Source: Albugo candida (taxonomy: Eukaryota; Oomycota; Peronosporomycetes; Albuginales; Albuginaceae). Taken from it: a stretch of 64,000 nucleotides of DNA. The translations under genes and the position numbers were made by a program. A model generated the notes under the pieces. It did no database searches and was not told the origin of the DNA. It saw only the letters and a list, made by a program, of their open reading frames with translations. Positions 13,801-25,299 of the stretch are shown piece after piece. The DNA lies in NCBI GenBank assembly GCA_905220665.1, contig CAJNAR010000187.1:46001-110000 (forward strand), read 5' to 3'. How positions within the stretch are numbered: the stretch's first letter is position 1; each line of letters begins with the position of its first letter.

Positions 13801-14899
13801 AATAGGTCCACCGGTTTGACAAAATTTTGCGAGGCTGTGTAGTCGTTGTTTTTACAGACTGCAATCGTTATACATACTACATCGCGCTTGTGAATTGAAT
13901 GTAGGCCGAGCTTGGAGTTCACCCATGTAGTATAAAATTACATACTTTCCGAGAGTTTAATAAGATTGTAATATTGTAATATTATGATATCATATTGAGA
14001 ACAAAAACATATTATCCTGCTACCTCTTTTTATCAAAAGAGATCAGATGTTTATGATATGACGGGTTGCACACTTGGAAGATTCTAACTCGTTGAATAAA
14101 AATGAGTAGAAGTGATAACTTCCTCAAATAGGCTAAAACCGAAGGAGCGATATAATTGCAAACTTATCTCATACTTAAGCGACAATCTAATTTATTTCCA
14201 TCTCGAAACTAACCTTATATCTTGGACAGATGTACGCTGCGCTGTCACATACAATGTTGTGCTAGCAAAAACAACGCATGTAAATAGAAATGACTTTTGT
14301 AGACGAACAAGGTGCCCAACTTTGTGATATCAAGTAGCAAGAAACTCGTTTATGATACATTTACGGGGCGGAAATTTCTCTTCGCCTCCTCAACATCTCT
14401 AAGTTACAAGCACTATTACTCCATCGCCCAAGCATGAAAAAATGAGAAGTTGCACATGCACAAGTACAGGATTTGTTGATTAAAGTATTCCAGTATCTTT
14501 TTTTTCCAATTTGGATGATAGCTGTGAAAGGACCATTGAATCCAAGTCTGTCACAATTTTTTGATGTGTTGCTTCCATGACCTGATACAATGATGATTAG
14601 CTTTTTAAACACCTATTGCCATAGGAGAAAAACAGCTTATTTGGGTACAATTTAAAATCTTTATAGTATACACATCAGGACCGTGAACCTTTTAAGTATG
14701 TGATGATTTTTTATATCATGTGGTAGTGGCTAGATCAGCAGAGTACCTCTTATGAAAGATAGTGCGACTAGGATATGTTTGATTCTGCTGGTTTCTTATG
14801 TATAAACAGACTCCTCGAGCAAGCCAAGACAGAGCTTTTGTCGCGATAATTGCGGAAATGATAGAACCAGCACTATCGAAAAAATAAAAAATTAGTAAA

Positions 14900-17800
14900 T
14901 GAAAACTTATCACATATCGTCGAAAAGGAACAGTACGAGATCGTGGTAGGTAGAGATGGAGGAAGTAGAAGCGGTTGAAAACCCGGTGCAAGGAAACCAC
15001 ATCCAAATTACCCGCGTGAAAACATAAAGGCCAAAAGCGGTGGCCACATTGAAAAAGCCGCACACATTTTTAGATAACGTCACACGAGTTGAAAAAGTGG
15101 AGCGACCAACCAAGCTGGTTAGGCTGGAGAGATCATGAAAGTTGATTCCGAATATGGTATACACACAATTCGACCGGACAAGATGATCCAAGCTGACGCA
15201 CTGATTGAAAATGTCCGCAGGCTAGCTCAGCTCGCATAAATCTGGGCAAACTAGTACGAGCAGCACTTTATTGGCACTTTATTATCCGACCGCCATCAGT
15301 CTTGTCCTATTAGCGTGTATGGAGTCAAATGATAAAAGGTTGGACGAATTGGTGCATTTGCTGATGATCAAGCGAGTATTTGCTGCACGTGATCTCAGCG
15401 AAGACGTACGGTTTCTGCGGGATGGGGTGACGTGTTGGTGAGAAAGTTCCATCGAGACGTGACTTGATGTTCAAGAAAATTGCCATATGGTGGAGGTAGC
15501 TGCCGGAGATAGTTGTCAGTTTGAAAATAGAAGCATGTGCTCTAGCGTTAATATGGATTAGTCCTGACGTGTACTTCCCCCACCCTTTGAACCACTGAAA
15601 GAGCAGTGATTTGAATTCCGGGATATCATTGTTGCTTATTGCCCACCAATATGTTACTGTCGTTGAGCATTCAGAGGTGGGCATTTGGTATCGGTCCCAT
15701 GGATTGAAGTTGGCGCTCTCGGGTACATCGATGAGCTATCCGGAAAGACTTACTTTTCTTCGACAGCAATTCACCTCTATGCAAGATGCACTGGTCAAGT
15801 TCAGCAATAACGTTAAGGGCTCCTCGATTACGTCAGCGTGGAACAATTTTAGCACTCAGGGTAAATGTTAATGGTATTCATGAAAATGTTTTGCTTTTTA
15901 TCGACCACACCCTATCAAAGCATTCGATTAGCTGTTTTGAAGAAATCAAATTTCGCGATCACAACCAACTGAAATCGTTTCAGTTTTTAAATCATTCAAA
16001 AATGCAGCATGAAAATATTCATCAATGATCAAAAAAATTTCGTTTCTACTTCTAACTAAAATACGCAGTGGCGATGTGATGTGATGATATTCCTCCGTTC
16101 GGATATTCCTGATTATACAGCAGCTACATAAATCAATGAACGAAGAACTCGAAATTTCTACTTGGTTTTGTGTCTTCTTATGCACGATGCACCGGTGCGG
16201 TCCGAGGAACGAGTGGGTTTCTTTGAGTTATTGCTGCTCAGAACAATTTAGTCGGCAGCGACACATTCATAGTATTTGGCGATCAAGCACACCACTTGAT
16301 CCAGTTGTCGATGCTTAAAGTTGAACGCTTCGAAACGAACCCAGTCGGTTAGCGTGTTTAGAATGGCTTTCGTAGTTGCGTGTGGTAGAGGCTTAGCGAA
16401 TCCAACATCCTACTGATAGAGTATTTACAGGGCCATTACCTCACAAAAAGCAATGAATCACATCTGTATGTCAGAAGAGCTACCATATCTTTTATACAAA
16501 GACGATAGATATTTTCGATCATAACATGCGAGAGATCATCTGGCACAAAAAATAACTTTTGCAAAGATAACTCAATCTTCGGAGCGAGGATATTTGAAAT
16601 GTTCACTACAACTATTACAATATTCTCAAGTTGTCAGAGCAATCAGATTAGAAACGATTTCGGTGCTCAAAAGTGCCAACAACTTCGAATCCGAAAAAAT
16701 GGGGAAAATTTGGAAGACGAAAAGCAAGAAACAGTTTAAAGGAATTCACACGATAGTCGATCCGATGTTGAGTGTGACCAGCGTGTTTTGCAATCCCCAA
16801 CAGCTCGATACCGCAAGCAAGACACCATGCAGTCATAACATTTTTTCGAACGATTCAGTAGTTCAGTCGAAAACAATGCCGAATACAGCTACGATGAAAG
16901 CTTCCTTCATCACGGTAAGCATATGGAGAACTCTTCCAAGCATTTTTTTTCACCCTCCGGAGAGTATTGGCGTCGTGTGCCGATCAAAAATGTCACCATA
17001 AAATGTGGCACTGTGTCATCGCATCGAACCCGAGAGAAATCATTGACGTTTTAGGAATCAATAGGGGGTGTCATGGGTCTCTCTGTAGCTCCGAGCCCGA
17101 ATCAGTCGATCCATGTGAAAAAAGATCAAATGTACTGGATCCGATTCAAGTTTCCTTCACGGCAGAAGAGCAAGACCGTCTCTGTACTCTCTTAAGTACG
17201 ACCGATAATGCGGAAGCGATCGAGCGAAGTAGTTCCTCTCCAGGTATCGATGGACTGCCGGCTTCATTCTTTAGGCTTCATCCGGACCTTTTTTGCGCGT
17301 GTCTAGAGATCGTGTTCGAATACTTGCTGCGACAATAATGTCCCTCGGGAATCGCATTGTTGTACAAAAAAGATCACGAGGTCATCCTGGCAACTATCGA
17401 TTCATCCCATTTTTCTGCATCGATGTGAAAGTACTTACAAAAAGTTTGGCGCATAGATTGCAACGTTTTTTGCCGACATTGATCCATCAAGACCCGAAAT
17501 CACATGTGCTAGGAAGGTGGATGCATCAACATATTGGACATCTCACCGACACACAAGACTTGCTCACGCATCGTGTGGAAGATGCTTGTGCGACTTTTCT
17601 CGACTTCGGAAAAGCTTACGATCGAGGCAATTGAACGTACACGTTTCGCGTTGTGAAAAATGGGGTTGGTAATGTTTCATCGACTGGTTCGGCTTCTGTA
17701 CAACAACACAAAGCCGCAGTTGATAATCAATGGCAATATCACACCACGCATTACCCACAACGTGGAGTTAACAAGGCAATTCCCTCTCAGCATTTTTTTC

Positions 17801-18755
17801 CTGATGACGATCGAATCTATGGGAAATCTACTTTGCCAACATGAAGCACATGGCGTTTTGAATCAATGGCACGACTGTCGGTAAAACGTTTCTTCCAGAA
17901 ACACCAAATGTTGTTTTGACGCGACTAGAACTTGTCCAAGCCTGCTGAGATGGATCAGGTACAAAACTTAACTTGAGCAAATCATCCTTGCTCACGTTCA
18001 ATCGTACCATGCCGTTTCCTACTCTTTAAAATCTGACCATTATGGGTCCGGAGGGTTCGTTCAAGTATATGGGTATTTGCTTCGACCAGAGACCGACTCA
18101 TTCGATGGTCATCTCTACCATCGAAAAGCGATTCTATGCCACGTTTGGTGTATGTTTTTTTCCTGCGTAAACCGTCCGTGGTCGTCAAATAGTCTTCGAC
18201 TAAGTGGAAGACTATTTGATATGAAAGTATATAGCAAGGACAGGAAGCATTTCTTCCCTCTATTCTACACAGAAGACTCAAACAAGAGTCGTCCAATGGT
18301 GGCACATTGGTCATCACGGGAGAGACGGGACGCACTGGATACAGAATGTGCTCGAAATCTACGGCTAAACCACGGCATCTCTCAAAACGTGTCTTACCGA
18401 TATTGTATCTACAGTTTTGTTAAGCAATTTGGATGTTGGCATTTTTCTCTCCTTTTTTTGGTTTTAGAAGGATATTCAGTTCGACAATGTATTCTGTACT
18501 CAGCCTTCGTGTGACGCAGTGGAATCCGATCAACAACTCTTTCTCGAGTGTCACCGCAGAGAATTAATATGGTTGGAGCTACTCCCTACTTGTTGTCGGA
18601 AGATGTCATGGACGTTTTTATTTCGGGAGTTTTATGCACCTTGCATTGGAGCTGATCCGGCGCGGTGTTTTGTAACGACTTTTAAGAAAGATAGCGAGCA
18701 TAAATATCACACTTTCACTTCTACATTTGGCTCTTATCACTCCGGTAACTTCTTC
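14900..18755 (+). mobile_element. LINE-1 copy D (plus strand, 5'-truncated, heavily decayed)
   Basis: This copy runs opposite to the well-preserved one at 20552-27628 and can be followed through the same parts. ORF1 C-terminal residues MESNDKRLDELVHLLM are at about 15320-15370. The endonuclease N-terminal region, around VNVNGIHENV, is near 15865-15895. The reverse transcriptase shows SSPGIDGLPASFF near 17235, a partly preserved NYR block near 17390, FLDFGKAYDRGN near 17600 and a degraded QRGVNKA block near 17760. The C-terminal ESDQQLFLECH motif is near 18520-18555. Frames change every 100-300 bases and stops are frequent, so it is much older than the minus-strand copy. The 5' part of ORF1 is missing. 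The right end is replaced by a copia fragment at about 18755. Together with the minus-strand copy it forms a large imperfect inverted repeat. Confidence 0.8.
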
Positions 18756-20055
18756 TCTACGCTCACGAATTCTAACAGGTTATGAGACTAATGGATCAAG
18801 TTACACAAGATCATTATCAGCCGCCAGCCACAACCCATACCAACAATGACGGAGCCAGTACCACGTCCGGTGAGAGTGAGGGCATGGCAAGGCTGCCGGA
18901 CTTGGTGATCGAGTTGAAAAGTAACACCGGAGCTCGTCTCCCAAAGGTCGAAGCTCGCAGATCCGAGGATAATCAAGCTTCGGCTGTGTCCGTCGGCAGC
19001 AGCACCTTTTGAGCTTATGCGGAGTCGCTCCCCGGACTTGGCCGACAAATGACGTTATCTTCGCTTGAAGACGAAGTCGTACCAAGTCCAGCGTGACACC
19101 ACACCGTAGGACAGGTACATCAGCGTATGGATAGGGCAGACGATAGGCAAGACTCGCCTATCCAACCGCCGCGAGACACAGGGCATAGACCGGTTCCAGC
19201 ACCGACGTATTTTGCGGCGCAAAGACTACTGCAGATAAGAGACCTGAAACTTTCCATCGGGAGTTTTGATGGAAAGGAAGTTTACCCAGGTCTCGAGGCA
19301 GGTTTTTTGGCCCTGGGGAAGAGGTTCTCGCGGCAGATAAATATCTCCGTAAGCCTCAGGGGGTGCATTTGAACTGAATAGATCAAGATGGATTTCCTCG
19401 GTCGGCACTTAACTAGCAAAGCGGGATAGCATTATAATAGCCAAGTGGACAGCTGGTAAAATGAGAATCCTCAGTTGTGGTACTCAATGGACAGATTAAA
19501 TGCTAAATTTGGACGACGAATGACAAAAGTCGCAGGTTTTCAAGTTGTTTACGTCAAAGAAGAAAGAGAGCACTTCGAGGAATGACCACTTGCTGTACCT
19601 GATGGCATTAAGTGATGCTGACGGGGATGCTGACGATCAAGTACTTGAAAGTATTGCCAAGTTTGCCATCCCATAAAGTGAATTCCAAGGTTTGCTACTG
19701 GCGAGGTTCAATCCTCAGCGAGACGACTACCTTCGCCAAGAGGAGAACTGATTCTTTTAGCTCAGCTGAATGATCCAGGTCCGCGGTTGGGTAACAAGCC
19801 AGCTGTGGACACTATCAAAGCCACTTGATCTTGGGCAGTTTCAAACCGGCTGTTAGTGCCAGCAAAAGAAGCGTGGCACTTGCTTCAAGTGTAGCAAGAA
19901 AAAACATTACAAACGCGACTGAAAAAATGAAATCTCGAAAGATTTCGGACTAACTGTTGGGAAAGGTATTGATGCAACCTACCACTGGATACTGGAAAGT
20001 GGGTCAAATCCTCAGCTGGTGACGACGCCGTCAATGCTTAACGATGCCGTTGTAT
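18755..20055 (+). mobile_element. Copia fragment: LTR end, primer site, gag and protease start
   Basis: The fragment starts with a trace of LTR ending in TCTAACA (18777), directly followed by GGTTATGAG, the same LTR-to-primer-site arrangement as in the element at 55930-60514. The gag start codon (18782) lies inside that primer site. Downstream, FDGKEVYPGLEAGFLALGKR near 19267-19330 and FLGRHLTSKAG near 19390 match the other element's gag. A zinc knuckle CFKCSKKKHYKRD (about 19880-19920) has its last Cys codon changed to TGA. The protease start reads WILESGS, where D-S-G is expected. Several stops and frame changes make it non-functional. It is cut off at about 20055 by a LINE-1 5'-end stub, so integrase, reverse transcriptase and the 3' LTR are absent. 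Confidence 0.75.
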
Positions 20056-20059
20056 AGGA

Positions 20060-20199
20060 CGGTGGCCGCTAGCACCCTTGGCTGCGTCGATATGTCGACT
20101 TGAACCATTGTTTTCGAGAGAAAAGAGTTGAAAAGTAGTTTTTCGAGTTGTTTTGTACAAAATTGGCGGGTTACGTAGTAGCTGGCTAACTGGGAAGTG
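20060..20199 (-). mobile_element. LINE-1 5'-terminal stub (copy E)
   Basis: About 140 bases match the extreme 5' end of the LINE-1 copy whose end is at 27628, at roughly nine-tenths identity by eye, including the GTTACGTAGTAG core. Nothing downstream of this 5' piece is present; to its left lies a copia fragment. The 5' end directly abuts a tRNA 5' segment (20200-20216). Confidence 0.8.
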
Positions 20200-20216
20200 G
20201 CGCGAGTAGCTCATTT
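20200..20216 (+). repeat. Target-site duplication of SINE copy 1 (tRNA 5' segment), left
   Basis: The 17 bases GCGCGAGTAGCTCATTT are repeated at 20535-20551 with one mismatch. They read like nucleotides 1-17 of a tRNA gene (acceptor strand, then the TAGCTCA D-stem motif). Confidence 0.75.
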
Positions 20217-20534
20217 AAGGGTGTTCGCCCGTAGTACTTTTATTTAGACATTTTTCTGTTACTACAGTTTGGTGGTTATCTACTCCATTCTAATCACTAG
20301 TATGTCACGCTCTAAAGAGCCCGGTCCAACTCCTGTACAGTTATTTTCTGGTGTAGTTGCCAGCGGTCTTGACAAGTCCATATCTTCATTGAGTAGGTTG
20401 ATATTTACGTGGAGGAGTCTTTGCGTCCGCCGAGGGGCCCCATCGCAGCCCTTTTGCCACCGCCGGGATTCGAACCGGGGTACACACGGTCGGAACACAT
20501 GTCTACTACCCGCTAGGCCCCCCGACGTGGGGCT
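20217..20534 (-). mobile_element. tRNA-derived SINE, copy 1
   Basis: This is a short interspersed element of about 318 bp on the minus strand. Its right end is a tRNA-like head with an A box (20498-20515; minus strand TAGCGGGTAGTAGACATG) and a perfect B box GGTTCGAATCC (20466-20476), the internal RNA polymerase III promoter. The would-be acceptor strands do not pair, so it is a SINE head and not a tRNA gene. The body has no long open frame and carries AATAAA near the 3' end. The element is flanked by a 17-bp duplication of tRNA sequence, and a second copy of about 95 % identity lies at 27646-27962. Like all SINEs it would need LINE proteins to move. Confidence 0.8.
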
Positions 20535-20551
20535 GCGCGAGTAGCTCAGTT
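20535..20551 (+). repeat. Target-site duplication of SINE copy 1 (tRNA 5' segment), right
   Basis: GCGCGAGTAGCTCAGTT is the partner of 20200-20216. The rest of this tRNA is missing: the 3' end of the large LINE-1 copy follows at once, so the LINE is joined to the tRNA at the same D-arm position as the SINE. Confidence 0.75.
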
Positions 20552-20865
20552 GAAGGTGTCTATATTACTAGAATTAGACTAACTGACTTCTTTAGTTGCC
20601 TAGGCTATCTTAAATAACATATATACATATAAAAACGTTTCGAAAATACCTGTGAGAGTTGATAATATGTCCCTCGTTGCTAGTTCTGCAGTGCGGTAGC
20701 GTTCACTACTACAGTACGAGAGTGTGTCCATCGTGTAACGGATAGATGTTGAAAGTTGTAAAGTTGTTAACTGGTAAGTTTGTAAAGTTGTATAATGTTC
20801 CAAAAGTACCTTGGTTTGCACATTGGTGTGCGCCACACTAGGGTGAGAAAACCAGCCAATGAGGA

Positions 20866-23800
20866 CTAGGATCTGAGTTGCACTTGCCGTTCTACTCGCC
20901 TGTGCCGGACCCGCAGCAATGATCTTCGACTTCTGAAAAATCCACCAAATGATCCTTGCGTTGCGAGTTGATCCAGCACCTTTGCAAGCCGAATGCATTC
21001 CCTTTGGTCGTAACACTGTCTTCGAAAGTACCGAACGTGCGCGCTGAACGTGGTGTAAATGACGGAAAGTGCTGGAACTGTCGGAGTTGCTGATCGATGA
21101 TCGAACAAACGACGATTCCGATCTGTCCAGACGAAGTGCAGTGTCACCGCTTGCAATGCAAGCCATAAATCTGATATAATCTTTAAATATTCTTTCCAAT
21201 CCGACCGTACTGTTGGGACAATTGCACATGCAATATGCGTCCAACGTGGTCGAGAGGAGAAAAACTGATCCCAACCAGGGAGTAACTCCCTCCATAATTG
21301 TGCCGTGTGATCGCACTCTAGAAAGAGATGTTAATCGGATTCCACTGCCCCACACGAAGGCTGCGTGCTCAAGATAATGTCGGGCTGAATATTTGTTAAG
21401 AACCAGAAACGAGATCGAACTGGCAACATTCGAAAGGCGATACGAAACTGTAAATCCTCCAAAATTGGTAATACACGTTTTCGAAGATGCCGTGATGTAG
21501 CCATAAAAGTTCGAACTCGTTCTGAATCCAGTGCGTCCGATCTCTCCCATGATGGCCAATGTGTCGACATCGGATGACTCTTGGTTGGTTCGGGAGGTTT
21601 CCAGACGATTCGTGAGAGTTGTGAGCGTGGAATAGATGGAAAATAATGTTTCCTTTCCTTGGTTGTTACTCCCACATAAAATGATCTGCCACTTGTGGTT
21701 GGTATAATCCAAGTGATGAGACCAATCGTCGAGTGGATACGCTGGAGAATCTGAGTGACTTCATTGTAAAGTCGACTCAGCAACTTTTCTTCAGACATAT
21801 CCGATGTGTTCAGCTCTTCGTCGTTGTAATAGTTGGCGACGAAATCTTCCTTCGTTGGCCATGTGTCGCTTTCACGAAAAAAGTCTTGCAAACTTCAAAC
21901 GTCGAAAACTGTAGCAAACGTTTTTCGAAATGTTCGATGTGGTTCATCCACCATGCCAATATTGTACCAAACGTTCTGCGTACTCGGATGACGAGTAGCA
22001 GCTTCGTAATGTAATTTTTGGTCGCAGTGAAACCACATCGGCTGTTCCATGTAGTACTGACGGCGTTGTGAAACATTTAAATCTGATATTGAAATGCTCC
22101 AATTCATCTGATGCCACATTTCAAATGCGTGTTTCCACCATGACGATATGCTCTCCCATTGAACCATTTTCCCATGTCGATTTGGTGCGATGGTGAATAT
22201 ATCCATCGGCTTGTGTGGTCCAAAGGAAGGTTGGATAAGTTGTAATAATTCCGTCGAAGCAGTTGTCCAATTCGCAGGAATACTTGTTGACGCATCGGAT
22301 GCGAACTGCTGAAGGAATTGAATACGTTGTAGCTTTAGTCGTCCCACCAAAAAAGGAACTTGTAGTCCACCATCTTGTCGGCGAAGATATAAAAACTCTT
22401 TGCTGAGTAGGTGAACATGTTTTGAATCTTTTTGTGTTTCCGACCAAGCACAAATCGATTTAACATCGATTGCCACTGTCGAATTGTCGCTGATGGTATG
22501 TCTACGTGCATCGTGTAATGCCACAAACGTGATAAAATCATCGTCTGCGCAACCAGTAGTCGACCACGGACAGTTCGTGCTCGTCGAAACCATACACCAA
22601 ACCCATCGTAAAAACGCTTGTCGAGAGTTGAAATAACCATTGAATGAGTCGGTGTCTGGCCGAACGGAATACCCAAATACTTGACCGAATCCTCCGGACC
22701 CATTATGGTCAAATTGGGAATACGTGGACATGGCTTGGTCCGATTCAACGAGAGCAAAGATGATTTACTCAAGTTGAGTTTCGCACCCGATCCATCGCAA
22801 TAGACTTGGACGAGTTCGAGTTGCGTCAAAACACCATTTGGTGTCTCTGAAAGCAATGTCGAATCGTCCGCAAAAAATAATCCAGTTGCGACAGTCGTGC
22901 CATTAATCCAAATGCCATGTTCTTCATGTTGACGAAGTAAATTTCCCAAAGGTTCGATCGTCATCAGAAAAAGTAATGCTGAGAGAGGATCACCTTGTTT
23001 CACTCCACGTTGTGGTGTAATAGATGGTGTGATATTTCCATTAATCATCAACTGCGCCTTTGTGTTATTGTACAAAAGACGAACCCAGTCGATAAAACTT
23101 TTTCCAACGCCCATCTTTTCCAAAACGCGAAACATGTACGTCCAATTGACTCGATCATAAGCTTTCTCAAAGTCGAGAAAAGTCGCATAAGCTTCCTCCC
23201 ACGATGAGTGACCAAGTCTTGGATGTCGGTGAGATGTCGAATATGATGATGCATTGACCTTCCTCGCACAAATGCATTTTGATCTTGATGGATCAATTTC
23301 GGCAAAAAACGTTGCAATCGATACGCCAACACTTTTGAAAGTACTTTTACATCGACGCAAAGTAGTGCGATCGGTCGATAGTTGCCAGGATCACCTCGTG
23401 ATCCTTTTTTGTATAAAAGTGTGATTGCCGAGTGACGTTGTGATCGAAGTAGAATTCCTCTTTCCAGCTGATATTCGAACACGATCTTCAGACACTCGCC
23501 AAACGTTTCCGGATCAAGCTGATAAAATGCAGCTGGTAGTCCATCCATACCTGGAGAAGAACTACTCCGCATGTGCTTGATCGCTTCCGCCATCTCGGTC
23601 GTACTTAACCGAGTTGAGAGACGTTCTTGCTCTGCTGAGGCAAGTGAAACTTGAATCGAATCGAGTAACTTTTTTTGCTTTCTGTCACTTGGATCATATG
23701 AGTCGGTCTCGGAGCTATAAACAGAGCCCATGACGCCACCCCAATGATCTCTGAATTCGTCAATAATCTCCCTCGGGTTCGATGTCACGGTACCACATTT

Positions 23801-25065
23801 TTTGTAACATTTTCGATCGGCACGCGACGACAAGAACTATCCGGAGGGCGAAAAAAATGCTTTGAAGAGTTCTCCATATGCTTCACGTGATGGTCGAAAC
23901 TTTCATCTTGGTTGTATTTCGCGTTGTTTTCGACTGAAATTCGAAATTGTTGGAGACTCGATTCGTAAAAATACCGTGACTCATTGGTGTCTGAATGCGA
24001 TATCGAGCTGCTGCGACTTCCAAAACACGCTGGCTAGACTCAACATCACGTCGGCTATCTTTTGCAACCATTTTTTCAATGGTTTGAAGCTGTTTCTTGA
24101 TTTTCGTCTTCCAACATTCCCACATTTTACCGGGATTCGAAGTTATCCGTAACTGTTCGAGCACCAAATTCGCTTCCAATTTGATTGCTTCGACAACTTT
24201 AGGATATTCAAATAATCGTAATGAACATTTCCAATATCTTTGTCCCGGAGATTGAGTTGGATTGCAAAAGTTACTTTTTGTGCCAGATGATCTCCCGCAT
24301 GTCGTGGACGAAAATACTCAGAGGTTTTGTATACCATATTGAATAGCTCTTCCGACATGCAGATATAATCTAATCGATTCTTGCGCGGTAATGGTCCTGT
24401 AAATACTTTTTCAGTCGGATGTTGGATTCGCCAAGCGTCTACCACACCCAACTGTGAAAGCCATTCCAAACACGCTAACCGACTTGGTTCGTGCCGGATT
24501 GTTACACTCAAAGCATCGATAGCTGGATCGAGTGGTGTATTGAAATCACCAAAGACGATATGTGTTGCGGTCGATTCGAAAGTGTTTGAAAGCAATAAAT
24601 CATAAAATCCCACTCGTTCCTCGGCCTTGACCGGTGCATATACATTGTGAATATACACCGGTGCATCGTGAATGATAAGACGCAAAACCAAATAACGATT
24701 TCGAATGTTTCGTTCGGTGAGTTCTTCAGCTGTTGAGTAACCGGGAAAGTTTGAACGAAAGATTGTCACGACGCCGCCAATGCGGTTTTGAGTCGGATGG
24801 AGAAAAGCACTGTTGTGGTCATTGACAAACATTTTGTGTGCATTTTTGAGGATAATAAAAACTGAAATGAGTCCAGTTGGTTGTGATCGTGAAACTTGGT
24901 TTCTTGAACACAACAATTGGAGTGTTGTGATAGGATGTGGTCGATAAAAAGATGACCATTTTTATGAATTCCATTAACATTCACCGTGACTGCTGAGATA
25001 TTGTTCCACGTTGGAATAATCGAGGAGCCCTTAGCATTCACGCTGAAGTGGACCGGCAATCAACC
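20866..25065 (-). pseudogene. LINE-1 B ORF2: endonuclease, reverse transcriptase and C-terminal Cys/His motif (frameshifted)
   Basis: ORF2 nicks target DNA and copies element RNA at the nick (target-primed reverse transcription). The APE-type endonuclease spans about 24140-25059: the motifs QETKF, GGVVTIF, NVYAP, FGDFNTPLDP and NRLDYI are present. The usual SDH near the end reads AGDH, and the frame changes once near 24850. The reverse transcriptase spans about 22335-23833, with SSPGMDGLPAAFY, GNYRPIALL, FLDFEKAYDRVNW, RGVKQGDPLSALLF and the catalytic FFADDSTLL; a frameshift lies near 23200. Further frameshifts fall near 22390 and 21890. The C-terminal part carries CGAVESD*HLFLECDH, a zinc-binding-like motif interrupted by a stop, then a conserved tail to about 20866. 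The catalytic residues are intact; the broken frame is what disables it. Confidence 0.85.
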
Positions 25066-25299
25066 TCATTTCACCATCTTCTTTTTGAGAGGTGAAGTGT
25101 TGCTTTCTCTTCAGGGAAAAAGCTGAGATTGACTGAGAGCTCGCCAATATCGCCACAGAGAAGTCCTTGCCATTTACCACCAAACCATTGAGACCAACAC
25201 TTTATGCCCACATCGGAGCGTAACAACAAGATAAGCACATTGATGGGGAGTAAACGACAATGGTGACCCGGAATCTAAATCACTGGTCTATCGGTGAGA

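Larger units (their letters stand above)
5841..14899. other. Nine-kilobase AT-rich region with no supported gene
   Basis: No retrotransposon, RNA gene or known protein domain is recognisable across this stretch. The longest open frames are 100-165 codons, lie on both strands and have no family resemblance I can name: 6351-6845 minus, 11360-11683 minus (107 codons, MTISELITSLKKYL start, helical), and 11997-12224 minus. A minus-strand open segment ends near 9856 just after a pyrimidine-rich TTATCTTACAG, which would suit a splice acceptor, but I found no matching donor or protein family. It most likely holds old decayed repeats and perhaps remnants of host genes. Confidence 0.4.

Noticed and set aside
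20450..20530. A second functional tRNA gene on the minus strand (perfect T-loop GGTTCGAATCC)
   Set aside because: The acceptor strands do not pair and the sequence is the head of a repeated element with a second copy at 27885-27960, so it is a SINE head.
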